A stretch of 64,000 bases of DNA from Variovorax guangxiensis. Lineage in GTDB: Bacteria; Pseudomonadota; Gammaproteobacteria; Burkholderiales; Burkholderiaceae_C. Below are positions 30,883 through 39,011 of this stretch, piece by piece. Both the position numbers and the translations under genes were made by a program. Under the pieces are notes generated by a model, which did no database searches, was not told where the DNA came from, and worked only from the letters and a program-made list of their open reading frames with translations. Position 1 is the stretch's first letter, and each line of letters opens with the position of its first letter. Where the stretch lies: assembly GCF_003952165.1 (NCBI RefSeq), contig NZ_RXFT01000001.1:248001-312000 (forward strand), read 5' to 3'.

Positions 30883-32319
30883 TCAGCCTAGCGCCGCGCG
30901 CAGCCTGGCAGCGAGCCGGTTGGCCTCGGCGGCGGTCGCGATGTTGGTGAAGCCCATCAGCAGGCCCCGCGCGCCGGGCCCCGAGACGCCGCGTGCCGAC
31001 AGCGGCTGGCAATTGAGCCCGGCCTGCTGCGCGCGACGGGCCAGCGTCACGTCGTCTTCCTCGTGCCCGTCGAAGCGCGCGATGAGGTGCATGCCGCCGC
31101 TGCGCAGGTCGACGCGCACCGAATCGCCGAAAGCCTTCTGCAGTCCGGCCACCAGCATCGCGCGGCGGCGCGCGTAGAGCAGGCGCATCTTCTTCAGGTG
31201 GCGCGGGAAGTGGCCCTCGCGCATGAAGTCGGCCACCGCTGCCTGCGTGCTCTGCGGGCTGCCGTTCGACCATGTGCGCGCCGCTTCCTCGAAGCGCGGG
31301 CACAGCGATTCGGGAACGACGAGGTAGCCCAGCGCCAGCCCGGGGAAGAGCACCTTCGAGAAGCTGCCGGCGTACAGCACGCGGTCGTGGCCATCCAGGC
31401 TCTTGAGCGCGGGCAGCGGTGCGCCGGCGTAGCGGTACTCGCCGTCGTAGTCGTCCTCGACGATCCAGGCGTTCGCCTTCGAGGCCCAGTCGAGCAGCTG
31501 GAGCCGCCGCGCGAGCGTCATCGACACGCCCAGCGGTGCCTGGTGTGAAGGCGTCACGACAGCCATCCGGGCTTCGGGCGCCTTGCGCAGGCCGCGCGCG
31601 ACGACGAGGCCGTCTTCGTCCACGGGCACCGGCACCGTGCGATGGCCGGCGGCGCGCAACACCTCCTGCGTCGGCGGAAAACCGGGGTCCTCGATCCATA
31701 CGCGCTCGTCCTTCTTCAGCAGCGTGCGCGCGACGAGCGCGAGCGAGGCGCGGTAGCCGCCCGTCACCAGCACCTGCGAGGCATGGCACGAGACGCCGCG
31801 CGACACCTGCAGGTAGGCCGCGATGGCTTCGCGCAGCGGCGGGTAGCCGCCGGGGTCGCCGTAGAACATGTCGGCCGCGTTCATGGCCCGCGCGCGGCGG
31901 GCGGCGAGGCGCGACCACAGCTTGCGCGGAAACGCATCGAGCGCCGGGATGCCCAGCTGCATGAGCGGTGGCTCGCCCGGGTGCTTGAGCGCATCGGGCG
32001 CCGGCTTGTCGATGCCGCGGGGCGGCTCCCGCCTTGCCGGCCGATGCTGCGGCAGCGATGGCGACACCACCGTGCCCGCCTGTCCGCGAGAAGAGAAATA
32101 GCCTTCGCCGGTCAGCTGGTTGTAGGCGGCCTCGATGGTGCCGCGCGCCACGCCGAGCTCGGCCGCGAGGCTGCGCGCCGAGGCGACGCGGTCGCCGGGG
32201 CGCAGCGTGCCTTGCTCGATGGCGCTGCGGTAGCGCTCGTAGATCTGCCGGAACAGCGGCGTCTTCCTGGCCCGGTCGATTCCCGGTACGTCCTTCGGTG
32301 CTTGGGGCTGGGTCATCAT
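30883..32319 (-). CDS. MocR-family regulator (GntR HTH plus aminotransferase-like domain)
   Basis: A 478-residue PLP-dependent regulator. Residues 15-85 form a GntR winged helix (IYERYRSAIEQGTLRPGDRVASARSLAAELGVARGTIEAAYNQL). Residues 115-475 form a fold-type-I aminotransferase domain that contains VTGGYRASLALVARTLLKKDERVWIEDPGFP, the Asp-containing VEDDYDGEYRY, and AGSFSKVLFPGLALGY with the predicted PLP Lys in SFSKVLFPG. Such regulators sense PLP or aminated ligands and usually control a divergent neighbour, here the SDR and cupin genes starting at 32411. Two adjacent Met codons at 32319/32316 are possible starts. Confidence 0.92.
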   Translation of the reverse strand: MMTQPQAPKDVPGIDRARKTPLFRQIYERYRSAIEQGTLRPGDRVASARSLAAELGVARGTIEAAYNQLTGEGYFSSRGQAGTVVSPSLPQHRPARREPPRGIDKPAPDALKHPGEPPLMQLGIPALDAFPRKLWSRLAARRARAMNAADMFYGDPGGYPPLREAIAAYLQVSRGVSCHASQVLVTGGYRASLALVARTLLKKDERVWIEDPGFPPTQEVLRAAGHRTVPVPVDEDGLVVARGLRKAPEARMAVVTPSHQAPLGVSMTLARRLQLLDWASKANAWIVEDDYDGEYRYAGAPLPALKSLDGHDRVLYAGSFSKVLFPGLALGYLVVPESLCPRFEEAARTWSNGSPQSTQAAVADFMREGHFPRHLKKMRLLYARRRAMLVAGLQKAFGDSVRVDLRSGGMHLIARFDGHEEDDVTLARRAQQAGLNCQPLSARGVSGPGARGLLMGFTNIATAAEANRLAARLRAALG

Positions 32320-32329
32320 GGCCTGGTCG

Positions 32330-32354
32330 TTTTGGCGAATCTTGGCTCTTTTGG
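32330..32354. promoter_or_regulatory. Candidate MocR operator: spaced TTTTGG repeats
   Basis: In the 91-bp gap between the MocR gene and the divergent SDR gene, TTTTGG occurs at 32330-32335 and 32349-32354 with CTTGG between (32341-32345). MocR proteins bind direct repeats in such gaps, so this is a plausible operator. It is visible only as a short repeat. Confidence 0.35.
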
Positions 32355-32410
32355 ATGGGGCATCGTAGACCTAAGCTCGTCCTCATGGACAGCCTGGAAG
32401 GAAGAATGCA

Positions 32411-33148
32411 ATGAGCGAGAAGGTATTTCTGGCGGGAGCGACCGGCGCGGTGGGCGTCGCGCTGGTGCCGATGCTGATCGAGGCGGGCTACACCGTTCAC
32501 GGCAGCACCCGGCGCGCGGACCGGGTGGGCGCATTGGAGGCGATGGGCGTGCACCCGGTCGTCGTCGACGTGTTCGACGCGGCGGCCCTGCGCGAGGCGC
32601 TGGTGCGCATCGCGCCCTGGGGCGTGATCCACCAGCTCACCGACCTGCCCAAGGACCTGGACCCGGCCCGCATGGCCGATGCCGCCGTGCTCAATGCGCG
32701 AGTGCGCACCGAGGGCACGCGCAACCTCGTGGCCGCGGCGCAGGCGGCGGGCGCGAAGCGGCTGGTGGCGCAGAGCATCGCCTGGGCCTACGCGCCGGGG
32801 CCGAAGCCCTTCACCGAAGCGCAGCCGCTGGACATCGGGGCCGAAGGCGCGCGCCGCGTCAGCGTGGGCGGCGTGGCCGCCCTGGAGCAGAGCGTGATGG
32901 GCGCACATGGCATGACCGCCACGGTGCTGCGCTACGGCCAGCTGTACGGGCCGAACACTTCGACCGAGACATCCAGGGGCCCGAGCCCGCTGCATGTGGA
33001 AGCCGCCGCGCGAGCCGCCTTGCTGGCGCTGCAGCGCTCCATGGGCGGCATCTTCAACATCGCGGAGGACGGCAACGAAGTCAGCAGCGAGAAGGCGAAG
33101 CAGGCGCTGGGCTGGCGGGCCGAGGCGCGGTCGGGAGCCACGCCGTGA
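32411..33148 (+). CDS. NAD(P)-dependent epimerase/reductase (extended SDR)
   Basis: A 245-residue Rossmann protein of the NAD-dependent epimerase/dehydratase type. The dinucleotide motif is FLAGATGAVGVALVPML (GATGxxG) and there is a typical WGVIHQLTDLP. The usual YxxxK is not conserved in a standard position: the region around residue 125 reads AQSIAWAYAPGPKPFTE, so the enzyme may be an atypical reductase or a flavin/NADP-binding relative. It has GGAAGG upstream of its ATG and is divergent from the MocR regulator. Its stop overlaps the GTG of the cupin gene, so the two form an operon likely controlled by MocR. Confidence 0.82.
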   Translation: MSEKVFLAGATGAVGVALVPMLIEAGYTVHGSTRRADRVGALEAMGVHPVVVDVFDAAALREALVRIAPWGVIHQLTDLPKDLDPARMADAAVLNARVRTEGTRNLVAAAQAAGAKRLVAQSIAWAYAPGPKPFTEAQPLDIGAEGARRVSVGGVAALEQSVMGAHGMTATVLRYGQLYGPNTSTETSRGPSPLHVEAAARAALLALQRSMGGIFNIAEDGNEVSSEKAKQALGWRAEARSGATP

Positions 33149-33675
33149 ATGCGCTGCCGCTGTTGATGCAGCGCCGCGCGGGCATCGGCTTTGCCGCGCT
33201 GGCGTTCATGGCGGCGGGCTGGGCCTTGCTGCCGCATGCGAGCAGGCAGTCGACGGCGCGGCTCATCGACGACATCTGCAGCACCGTGAGCCGCCCGATG
33301 TTCTCGTCGGCGCCCGCGCCCGAAGGCTCCGCCGCCGCCGCGCGGCCGCGCACCTCGGTGAAGGTGATCTCCTGCGAGGCGCTGCCCCATGTGCCCGGCA
33401 AGTCGGTGACCACCGCCATCGTCGACTTTCCGCCCATGGCCTATTCACCGGCGCACCGGCACCCGGGCTCGGTGACCGCGATCATTCTCGAAGGCACGGT
33501 GCGTTCGCAGCTCGCTGGCGGACCGGCGGGCGACTACAGGCCGGGAGAAACCTTCTTCGAGCCGCCCGGCACGCTGCACCTGTTCGCGGAGAACCCCGAT
33601 CCGGTGAAGCACGCCAGGCTGGTGTCGGTGTTCGTGACCGAGGAGAACTGCGGCCCGCTGGTGCTGCCGCCCTGA
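33145..33675 (+). CDS. Membrane-anchored or secreted cupin protein
   Basis: A 176-residue protein with an N-terminal hydrophobic helix (GIGFAALAFMAAGWALL, about 13-29) acting as signal anchor, a short linker, and a cupin domain. The cupin metal motifs are HRHPGSVTAIILEG (two His) and PGETFFEPPGTLHLFAEN (Glu and His). I placed the start at the GTG (33145) that overlaps the SDR stop (GTGA). An ATG eight codons later is also possible and would still precede the hydrophobic helix. The ligand is unknown. A periplasmic location is an inference from the leader. Confidence 0.8.
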   Translation: MNALPLLMQRRAGIGFAALAFMAAGWALLPHASRQSTARLIDDICSTVSRPMFSSAPAPEGSAAAARPRTSVKVISCEALPHVPGKSVTTAIVDFPPMAYSPAHRHPGSVTAIILEGTVRSQLAGGPAGDYRPGETFFEPPGTLHLFAENPDPVKHARLVSVFVTEENCGPLVLPP

Positions 33676-34185
33676 TCAGGCGGTCGCTTCGAAGGCCGCG
33701 TGATACGCGACTGTGCCCGATGGCATCGTGCCGTTCAGGAGCAGCGCCTGGAAATACTGCGGCGGTACGCCGGGGTAGACCAGCGCGGGCGTTGCCGCGA
33801 AGCCGAAGCGGCCGTAGTAGGCCGGCTCGCCCAGCACCACGCAGCCGGCCGCGCCCAAATCGCGCAATGCAGCCAGCGCCTTGTTCACGAGCTGCGTGCC
33901 GATGCCTTGCCCTTGATGTTCGGGCGCAACCGAAACCGGCCCGAGCCCGTACCAGCCGGGCGAGTCGTCCGAGATGCGCACCGGCGATATGGCGACATGG
34001 CCGACGACTTGCCCGCCGGCAATCTCGGCAACGAGCGAGACGGAAAGCTGGCCGGCACTGCGCAACGCGTTGACGATGAATTGTTCGGTGCGGCTCGAGT
34101 GCCCGGCATCGAGAAATGCCGCGGCCGTCACTGCCTCGATGGCTGGCGCGTCGGACGCCGCTTCGTTCCTGATCGTGATGTTCAT
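33676..34185 (-). CDS. GNAT-family N-acetyltransferase (YhbS type)
   Basis: A 169-residue GNAT enzyme. IRNEAASDAPAIEAVTAAAF is a typical beta1-alpha1 start, GLGPVSVAPEHQGQGIGTQLVNKAL carries the acetyl-CoA motif QGQGIG, and CVVLGEPAYYGRFGFAATP is the YhbS/PA-type ending. The protein would acetylate a small amine or protein N-terminus; the substrate is unknown. The ATG at 34185 is followed by the family's usual N-terminal pattern. It is transcribed with, or just downstream of, the DUF2845 gene (20 bp between them). Confidence 0.85.
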   Translation of the reverse strand: MNITIRNEAASDAPAIEAVTAAAFLDAGHSSRTEQFIVNALRSAGQLSVSLVAEIAGGQVVGHVAISPVRISDDSPGWYGLGPVSVAPEHQGQGIGTQLVNKALAALRDLGAAGCVVLGEPAYYGRFGFAATPALVYPGVPPQYFQALLLNGTMPSGTVAYHAAFEATA

Positions 34186-34205
34186 CGTGGTCTTGCGGCT
34201 GCCGG

Positions 34206-34562
34206 CTATCGCATCTTCTCGCCGTCGCGCACCGATTCGACAGCGCCGTTGTAGAACCGGACGATGCCGAGGAAGTTGCCCTGGCCCCGGTGGTACACCC
34301 AGTCTTCCATCGGCACGCACTGCTGCGTCACCACCTGCTGCGCCGGGCCGCCCGGGTAGGGCGAGAGCACCCACGCCACCTGCGGCCGGGGCACGCAGAC
34401 GAACTCCTTCGACATCGGCTCGCCGCATTTCTGCACCACCGAGAACTTGGAATCGCCCACGCCGGAAAGCGTGCCGCCGCAGCTCAGCGACTGGGCCGAT
34501 GCGCCGCCGGCATGCATGAGGGCGAGAAGACAGAAGAGGGCGCTTGCGGCGAATGTGCGCAT
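34206..34562 (-). CDS. DUF2845 secreted protein
   Basis: A 118-residue periplasmic protein. A signal peptide of about 23 residues (AASALFCLLALMHAGGASA) precedes LSCGGTLSGVGDSKFSVVQKCGEP and EDWVYHRGQGNFLGIVRFYNGAVESV, the pattern of DUF2845 proteins. The latter resembles the YNGxV-type repeat of small outer-membrane assembly proteins such as the BamE-like fold, so envelope function is possible. Cysteines at the start of the mature protein, in KCGEP and in FVCVP and QQCVP could pair. Function is not established. Confidence 0.8.
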   Translation of the reverse strand: MRTFAASALFCLLALMHAGGASAQSLSCGGTLSGVGDSKFSVVQKCGEPMSKEFVCVPRPQVAWVLSPYPGGPAQQVVTQQCVPMEDWVYHRGQGNFLGIVRFYNGAVESVRDGEKMR

Positions 34563-34627
34563 GGTGCGAATGGACTCCTTGTGCGGGCTGGGACCGTGGC
34601 CGGCTCCGATAGTTTCCCCGGGCTTCA

Positions 34628-35482
34628 TCAGGACCTCGGCCCGCGCAGTCTGGCGACTCCGAAGCCCAGTGCGATGGCCGCGCAAAGAAAGACAAGCAGC
34701 GTCAGCCAGATAGAGCGCGTGAACGCATAGGTTCCCAGCGCCGCGCCCGATGACAGCGCGACAGCCAGCCATTCGAGCACCGGGTCGATCCAGCTCCTGG
34801 GTTTGCTCTTGCGTTCCTCCGCCTGCCGGGCGTTTCCTTGTTTGCGAGGCGCTCGCTGCCTCGGGTCGGGAAAGATGGCTCTCACCGCCGGCGTGGGCCA
34901 GGGGCCGTCCGGCGAGGCGCCGATGCCCGCGAGCTGCCAGACCGGGTCGGTGTCATGGCGCGAGAGATCGGACACGAGCCCGGCGAGCGCGCCGGTGTCG
35001 TTCAGCTTGTCGACGAGGGCCAATTCGGAGCGAAGCCACGGCTCGGCATCGGCGGCATCGGGCAGGCCTTCGGTCCGCAGCAGGATGTGGTCCGCGAAGC
35101 CTTGCGCGGTCCAGGCCTCGAAGCCTTCGTAGAGAGGCCTGTATCGCTCGCCGATGGCCGCGACGATGGCTTCGCGCCGCGCAGCGAGCCGCGACAGCGC
35201 CGTGGCCTTGTCCGTGACTAGATAGGGGTAGGCGGCTTCGGGGCCGTAGTCCTGCAGGCACTCCTCGCGTTCGATGGCGCTGTCTTCGTCATCGATGTCG
35301 TAGGCCTCGACGAAGCGTGCGTGGCGAATGTCGCCTTCGCTGAAGAGCGCCCGCCAGAACAGCGGGAAGAAGGCGTTGGCCTCCAGTTCCCCGCCGTGGC
35401 CGAAGAAGCCGCGCCACTCGTTGCGGCTGCCTTCGGGCATGCGTGGCAGCTTCGAGCTGGAAAGGTAGACGGGGTGGGACAT
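34628..35482 (-). CDS. Hypothetical protein with C-terminal TM pair, 284 aa
   Basis: I do not recognise a named family. The 284-residue protein starts MSHPVYLSSSKLPRM. Its central region (GFFGHGGELEANAFFPLFWRALFSEGDI and later EAYDIDDEDSAIEREECLQDYGPEAAYPYLVT) is soluble and acidic. Its C-terminus has two hydrophobic segments (WLAVALSSGAALGTYAFT and IWLTLLVFLCAAIALGFGVARL) that could be membrane spanning, so the protein is likely anchored with the main domain in the cytosol. A purine-rich GAAGAAGAAAAAG sits upstream of the ATG. Confidence 0.7.
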   Translation of the reverse strand: MSHPVYLSSSKLPRMPEGSRNEWRGFFGHGGELEANAFFPLFWRALFSEGDIRHARFVEAYDIDDEDSAIEREECLQDYGPEAAYPYLVTDKATALSRLAARREAIVAAIGERYRPLYEGFEAWTAQGFADHILLRTEGLPDAADAEPWLRSELALVDKLNDTGALAGLVSDLSRHDTDPVWQLAGIGASPDGPWPTPAVRAIFPDPRQRAPRKQGNARQAEERKSKPRSWIDPVLEWLAVALSSGAALGTYAFTRSIWLTLLVFLCAAIALGFGVARLRGPRS

Positions 35483-35684
35483 CTTTTTCTTCTTCGCTCC
35501 AGGATGGCCCCGGGAGGGGGCGGGCGCCATCTTACGGGCGGGTGCGCGGATTACGCCCTTGTAATCCGCGCGAAAGGCGGTGGCCGGATGGGCTTTCCAG
35601 AATCCGGTGCGTCGGTTTGACTTCTTTCTTATTCATTCGCCAATCGTCCATCGCGTCCATCGTCACTTCAAGGAGCATCGAATC

Positions 35685-36158
35685 ATGAAACACGCATTCC
35701 TCGCCACCTCCGCCTTCGCAACGCTGCTGGCTTTGTCCGCCACCGGCGCGTCGGCCTCGGGCTCGCACAGCGACGCCATCGGCAAACCCGGCGTGGCCGC
35801 CAAGGCGACCCGCACGGTCGAGGTCGACATGACGGACAGCATGCGCTTCACGCCCGCCGACATCATGGTCAAGAAGGGCGAGACCGTGCGCTTCGTCGTG
35901 AAGAACTCGGGCAAGCTGAAGCACGAGCTGGTGCTCGGCACTGCGCAGGAACTGAAGTCGCACTACGCCGCGATGATGAAGAACCCCGAGATGGAGCACG
36001 CCGAGCCGAACATGGTGACGCTGGCGCCGGGCAAGACGGGCGAAGTCGTCTGGCAGTTCACGAAGGCAGGGAAGGTCGATTTCGGCTGCCTGCAGCCGGG
36101 GCACTACGACGCGGGCATGAAGGGTGTGGTGAACGTGGCCAGCGCCGCCGGCAAGTAG
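35685..36158 (+). CDS. Periplasmic cupredoxin (plastocyanin/azurin-like copper protein)
   Basis: A 157-residue secreted protein. The signal peptide ends near residue 24 (ATGASA). The cupredoxin domain begins VEVDMTDSMRFTPADIMVKKGETVRFVVKNSG. Copper ligands are in KHELV (His), FGCLQPGHYDAGM (Cys, His, Met), a type 1 site with one His from each region. The pattern fits small copper-binding proteins that deliver or store copper in the periplasm. GGAGCATCGAATC precedes the ATG at 35685. No cop genes are adjacent. Confidence 0.88.
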   Translation: MKHAFLATSAFATLLALSATGASASGSHSDAIGKPGVAAKATRTVEVDMTDSMRFTPADIMVKKGETVRFVVKNSGKLKHELVLGTAQELKSHYAAMMKNPEMEHAEPNMVTLAPGKTGEVVWQFTKAGKVDFGCLQPGHYDAGMKGVVNVASAAGK

Positions 36159-36188
36159 GCCGAGTGAACGAGGCCCACGTCGGGCGGT

Positions 36189-36581
36189 TCAGCCTCCGAC
36201 GGGAGAGCACAGCTCGACCAGTGTGCCGTCGGGGCAGCGCACGTAGGAGACCACTTGGCCCCATGGCTTGGCAACTGGCGGCGAAAGCTCGGATGCGCCG
36301 GCCTCGATGGCACGGTCGTGTGCCGCCTGGACATCGTCCGTCACGAAGGCGACCTCGATGCCCAGCGGCTTGACCGACTCCGATGCCGCCACATGCCCTT
36401 GCGGAAAATTCGAGTCCGCAAATGCATGCGCGGCAAAGGCGAGTGTGGTCTCCCCCGTGGCCAGTTCGCCGTAGGTGCCGGATTCGTGGAGGAACCTCCT
36501 CGCGAAGCCGAATGCCTGTTCAAAGAACTGCAGGGAGTGGGTGACGTCGGGAACGTAGATGACGGTGTAGCCGAACTTCAT
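36189..36581 (-). CDS. VOC-superfamily protein (glyoxalase/bleomycin-resistance fold)
   Basis: A 130-residue single-domain vicinal-oxygen-chelate protein. KFGYTVIYVPDVTHSLQFFEQAFGF at the start and VSYVRCPDGTLVELCSPVGG at the end are the two beta-alpha-beta-beta-beta units' signatures. The Glu in LVELC is a likely metal ligand. Such proteins bind metal and small molecules or sequester drugs, and no specific substrate can be named. An alternative ATG 18 nt upstream (36599) would add six residues. It is convergent with the cupredoxin gene. Confidence 0.82.
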   Translation of the reverse strand: MKFGYTVIYVPDVTHSLQFFEQAFGFARRFLHESGTYGELATGETTLAFAAHAFADSNFPQGHVAASESVKPLGIEVAFVTDDVQAAHDRAIEAGASELSPPVAKPWGQVVSYVRCPDGTLVELCSPVGG

Positions 36582-36934
36582 GGTCGATGGTGCGTGCATG
36601 GGTGGTGAGCGACAGAAACGGAATTCCGCCGAGCCGCACTCTACTGAGCTACACGCGCGCATCGACAAGAATCCCCTTGAGTCCCAAGCGTCTCCTCCTT
36701 GCTTTCAGCTTTGCCGTGATTGTTTCCACCGCATGAACACCGCGGTTCTTTTTGCTTCGGGTTTTTACCTATCCGCGGGCTCACAATTCATCTCACAGAC
36801 CAGCCCACGACAAACAAGCCAGTCTGGATGAACAGGCCCCGAGCGAGGTGGCTGCCCCCGAGAGGGACGGCGCCCCACCCAAGACCGGTTCGAAACCATC
36901 CCGTATGCAAAGAACTGAATTGAAGGAAATCCAA
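36582..36934. other. Intergenic region with no gene seen
   Basis: About 350 bp between the VOC gene and the DUF4148-like gene. Short frames exist on both strands but lack ribosome sites. An AT-richer stretch (about 36690-36800, including GTTTTTACCTATC) could hold the promoter of the downstream gene. A GC-rich run near 36845-36880 resembles intergenic repeat debris. I see no tRNA, terminator or strong promoter. Confidence 0.4.
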
Positions 36935-37315
36935 ATGACCGCCTCGAAGCTCCTCTCCGCCATCTCCCTCGCCCTGCTGGCCGCTGCCGGTGCCGCCCAT
37001 GCCGAAAGCTATGACGGCGTGCATCAGCTGACCTCGGCCGCCAGCCGTGCCGACGTTGCCAGCCAGGCTGTGGTCGCCGCGCGCAGCGGCAACCCGTATG
37101 CAGACGGCGCCAACCAAGGCCCCGTGCAACTGATCGCATCGACCACCAGCCGCGCCGCCGTCCGTGCCGAAGCAGTGGCCGCTGCCCACAGCGAGAACCC
37201 GTATGCCGAAGGCGTGACCTCGCGCGTCGCGCCGGTATTGGCCAGCGGCCTCGATCGCTCCACCGTGCGTGCCGCTGCCCGCGCGGCGGCCCGCGGTGAC
37301 GCACTGCCGCTGTAA
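36935..37315 (+). CDS. Small secreted DUF4148-like protein with internal repeats
   Basis: A 126-residue protein. A signal peptide ends near AAHA (residue 23). The mature part holds three related units: ADVASQAVVAARSGNPYADG, AAVRAEAVAAAHSENPYAEG and a shorter STVRAAARAAARGDALPL. Similar small Burkholderiales proteins are annotated DUF4148 and are often induced strongly by unknown signals; function is unknown. GAAGGAAAT precedes the ATG. The gene is followed by a strong bidirectional-looking terminator. Confidence 0.7.
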   Translation: MTASKLLSAISLALLAAAGAAHAESYDGVHQLTSAASRADVASQAVVAARSGNPYADGANQGPVQLIASTTSRAAVRAEAVAAAHSENPYAEGVTSRVAPVLASGLDRSTVRAAARAAARGDALPL

Positions 37316-37345
37316 TCGACCCCAGCGCTGGAAGAAGCGCAAAAG

Positions 37346-37386
37346 AAAAAGCCGGGCCCTGCGAAAGCGGGGCCCGGCTTTTTGTT
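37346..37386. terminator. Strong terminator between convergent genes
   Basis: AAAAAGCCGGGCCC (37346-37359), a 10-nt loop, GGGCCCGGCTTTTT (37370-37383) and further T. The 9-bp GC stem with A-run and T-run makes it functional in both directions, serving the DUF4148-like gene and the convergent DUF427 gene. Confidence 0.9.
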
Positions 37387-37421
37387 TGCTTTGCTGAAAG
37401 ATGCGTGCTCGCGTGCAATGG

Positions 37422-37811
37422 TCAGTAGACGCGCTCTTCGATCGGCCCGACGCGATCGGGATAGAAGGCCACATAGTCCTTGAGCTGCGAGACCGAGTCG
37501 TACGGCGACTCGTAGGTCCACACCGCATTCACCGAACGCTCGCCGCCGGCCGGGATGCTGTAGTAGTTGCACTCGCCCTTGTACGGGCAGTAGGTTGCGT
37601 GAGAGGTGCGTTCCAGCAGCGACATCTTCACGTCCTTGCGAGGGAAGTAATGCACGGTGCCGAAATGGGCTTCACGCACTGTCAGCGCCTCGCGGGTATC
37701 GGCGACGATGCAGCCATCGACCGACACCACCACGCGCAGCGGGTTCGGTGTGATGGTGATGGGATGGTCGGGGCCGGGGGTCTTGATGGTGCGCTCTGCT
37801 GTAGCGAACAT
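37422..37811 (-). CDS. DUF427 protein
   Basis: A 129-residue protein of the DUF427 family. The conserved block TYCPYKGECNYYSIPAGGERSVNAVWTYESPYD, with CPYKG, is diagnostic. The start contains HPITITPNPLRVVVSVDG and the end CPYKGEC...YVAFYPDRVG. The fold is a small beta-barrel, and function is unknown. No signal peptide is seen. It converges with the small secreted gene upstream of the shared terminator. Confidence 0.88.
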   Translation of the reverse strand: MFATAERTIKTPGPDHPITITPNPLRVVVSVDGCIVADTREALTVREAHFGTVHYFPRKDVKMSLLERTSHATYCPYKGECNYYSIPAGGERSVNAVWTYESPYDSVSQLKDYVAFYPDRVGPIEERVY

Positions 37812-37946
37812 GGAAAGCTCCTTAGTCCTCAGGTCAGATCGGGTGACACAAGAATCGGGGGATGCGCATATTGCCGCGACCGGATGTCGATTTGAAGTCC
37901 CCCGAAAATCAGCCCATTCCCGACGTGGTTAAAGGCCGAATGCCCG

Positions 37947-38579
37947 TCAGAAGCGCTCTGCAAGCCTTTCGGCTTCATTTCGCGCCCGGGCCAGCGAGGC
38001 CGCGACAGCCTGCGGCGATGCGAGCGTCGGTGCCGCCGCTATCTCGGCAACGTCGTGGATTCCGAGGAAGCCGAGCCAGGCGCGCATATACGGTTTCTGG
38101 AAATCCTTATCGTGCGACGGCATGCCTACCGGATAGTCGCCCGCACTCGAATAGACGAGGGCTGCACGCTTGCCGCGCAGCAGTCCGCTATAGCCTTCCT
38201 GGGGCGTCCAAAACCAGTTCTCGCCGGGCAAGGTAACGATATCGATGTAGTGCTTCAGTATGTAAGGAATGCCGAAGTTCCACATCGGAAGGCTGAAGAC
38301 GTATTTGTCCGCGGCATTGAAGGCGCGCGCGAACTGCACGGCGCTCTGCCAGCGGCGCCTCTGGTCCTCGGTGGCACTGGTGGAGCGCAGCACCGCGAAC
38401 TTGGCTTCGATCATCGTGGCGTCGAAGGCGGGCAGGTCCAGGTCCCAGAGGCGCAATGTCTCGACTTCCACCTCGGGATGCAGCGCCCGATGTTGCTGAA
38501 GGAAGTAACGCGCCGTATCCGCGGAGCGCGATCTCTCGCCGGAAGGTGATGCCTCGATGTGCAGGATGCGTGTGGTCAC
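37947..38579 (-). CDS. azoR: FMN-dependent NADH-azoreductase
   Basis: A 210-residue flavodoxin-fold reductase. TRILHIEASPSGERSRSADTARYFL is the FMN phosphate loop start typical of AzoR, SLPMWNFGIPYILKHYIDIVTLPGENWFW is the flavin-contact block, and SSAGDYP follows. It reduces azo dyes and quinones with NADH or NADPH. I chose the GTG at 38579, because AAAGGA precedes it and it gives the standard TTRILHIEAS start. An ATG 21 nt upstream is an alternative. It follows the SMR exporter gene with 20 bp between them, both divergent from the HxlR regulator. Confidence 0.88.
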   Translation of the reverse strand: MTTRILHIEASPSGERSRSADTARYFLQQHRALHPEVEVETLRLWDLDLPAFDATMIEAKFAVLRSTSATEDQRRRWQSAVQFARAFNAADKYVFSLPMWNFGIPYILKHYIDIVTLPGENWFWTPQEGYSGLLRGKRAALVYSSAGDYPVGMPSHDKDFQKPYMRAWLGFLGIHDVAEIAAAPTLASPQAVAASLARARNEAERLAERF

Positions 38580-38599
38580 GATTGTGTTTCCTTTCCGCA

Positions 38600-38917
38600 T
38601 CACCCATTGACCAGGCGCAGGCCCACGGTGCCGCCGATCACCATTGAGATGCATGCAAGCCGCGCGGCGGAGAGCGCTTCGCCGAAGAAGAGCACGCCCA
38701 TGAGCACGACGCCCACCGAGCCGATGCCGGTCCAGATCGCGTAGGCCGGCCCCAGCGGCAGGTAGCGCAGCGCCCGTGCCAGCAGGTAGATGCTGAGCAG
38801 CGCGGTCAGCACGCCCACCACCGAGGGCACGAGCCGCGACCAGTCTTCCGATTGCTTGAGCGCGGCGGCCATCGCGATCTCGACCAGGCCCGCTGCCAGC
38901 AGAAATATCCAACCCAT
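38600..38917 (-). CDS. SMR-family small multidrug exporter (SugE/Gdx-like)
   Basis: A 105-residue protein with four hydrophobic segments, the SMR length. The essential membrane Glu is at position 13 (GLVEIAMA). PLGPAYAIWTGIGSVGVVLMGVLFFGE, with the WTGIG stretch, is nearer to SugE/Gdx than to EmrE, so quaternary ammonium or guanidinium export is more likely than broad drug export. No guanidine riboswitch is apparent in the 94-bp upstream region. A very good AAGGAG site precedes the ATG. Confidence 0.87.
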   Translation of the reverse strand: MGWIFLLAAGLVEIAMAAALKQSEDWSRLVPSVVGVLTALLSIYLLARALRYLPLGPAYAIWTGIGSVGVVLMGVLFFGEALSAARLACISMVIGGTVGLRLVNG

Positions 38918-38958
38918 GAAAAAACTCCTTCGTTGTCGTTGGTTGCTGAAAAGAGGAA

Positions 38959-38972
38959 CCGGATAATTCCGG
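38959..38972. promoter_or_regulatory. Palindrome between SMR/azoR and HxlR genes
   Basis: CCGGA-TAAT-TCCGG, a 14-bp inverted repeat, lies in the 94-bp divergent gap. HxlR proteins bind dyad-symmetric sites in such gaps, so it is a plausible operator for both directions. Confidence 0.45.
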
Positions 38973-39011
38973 CCCGGGCACCGAGCTACAAGTACGCACC
39001 TTCTGGTAACC

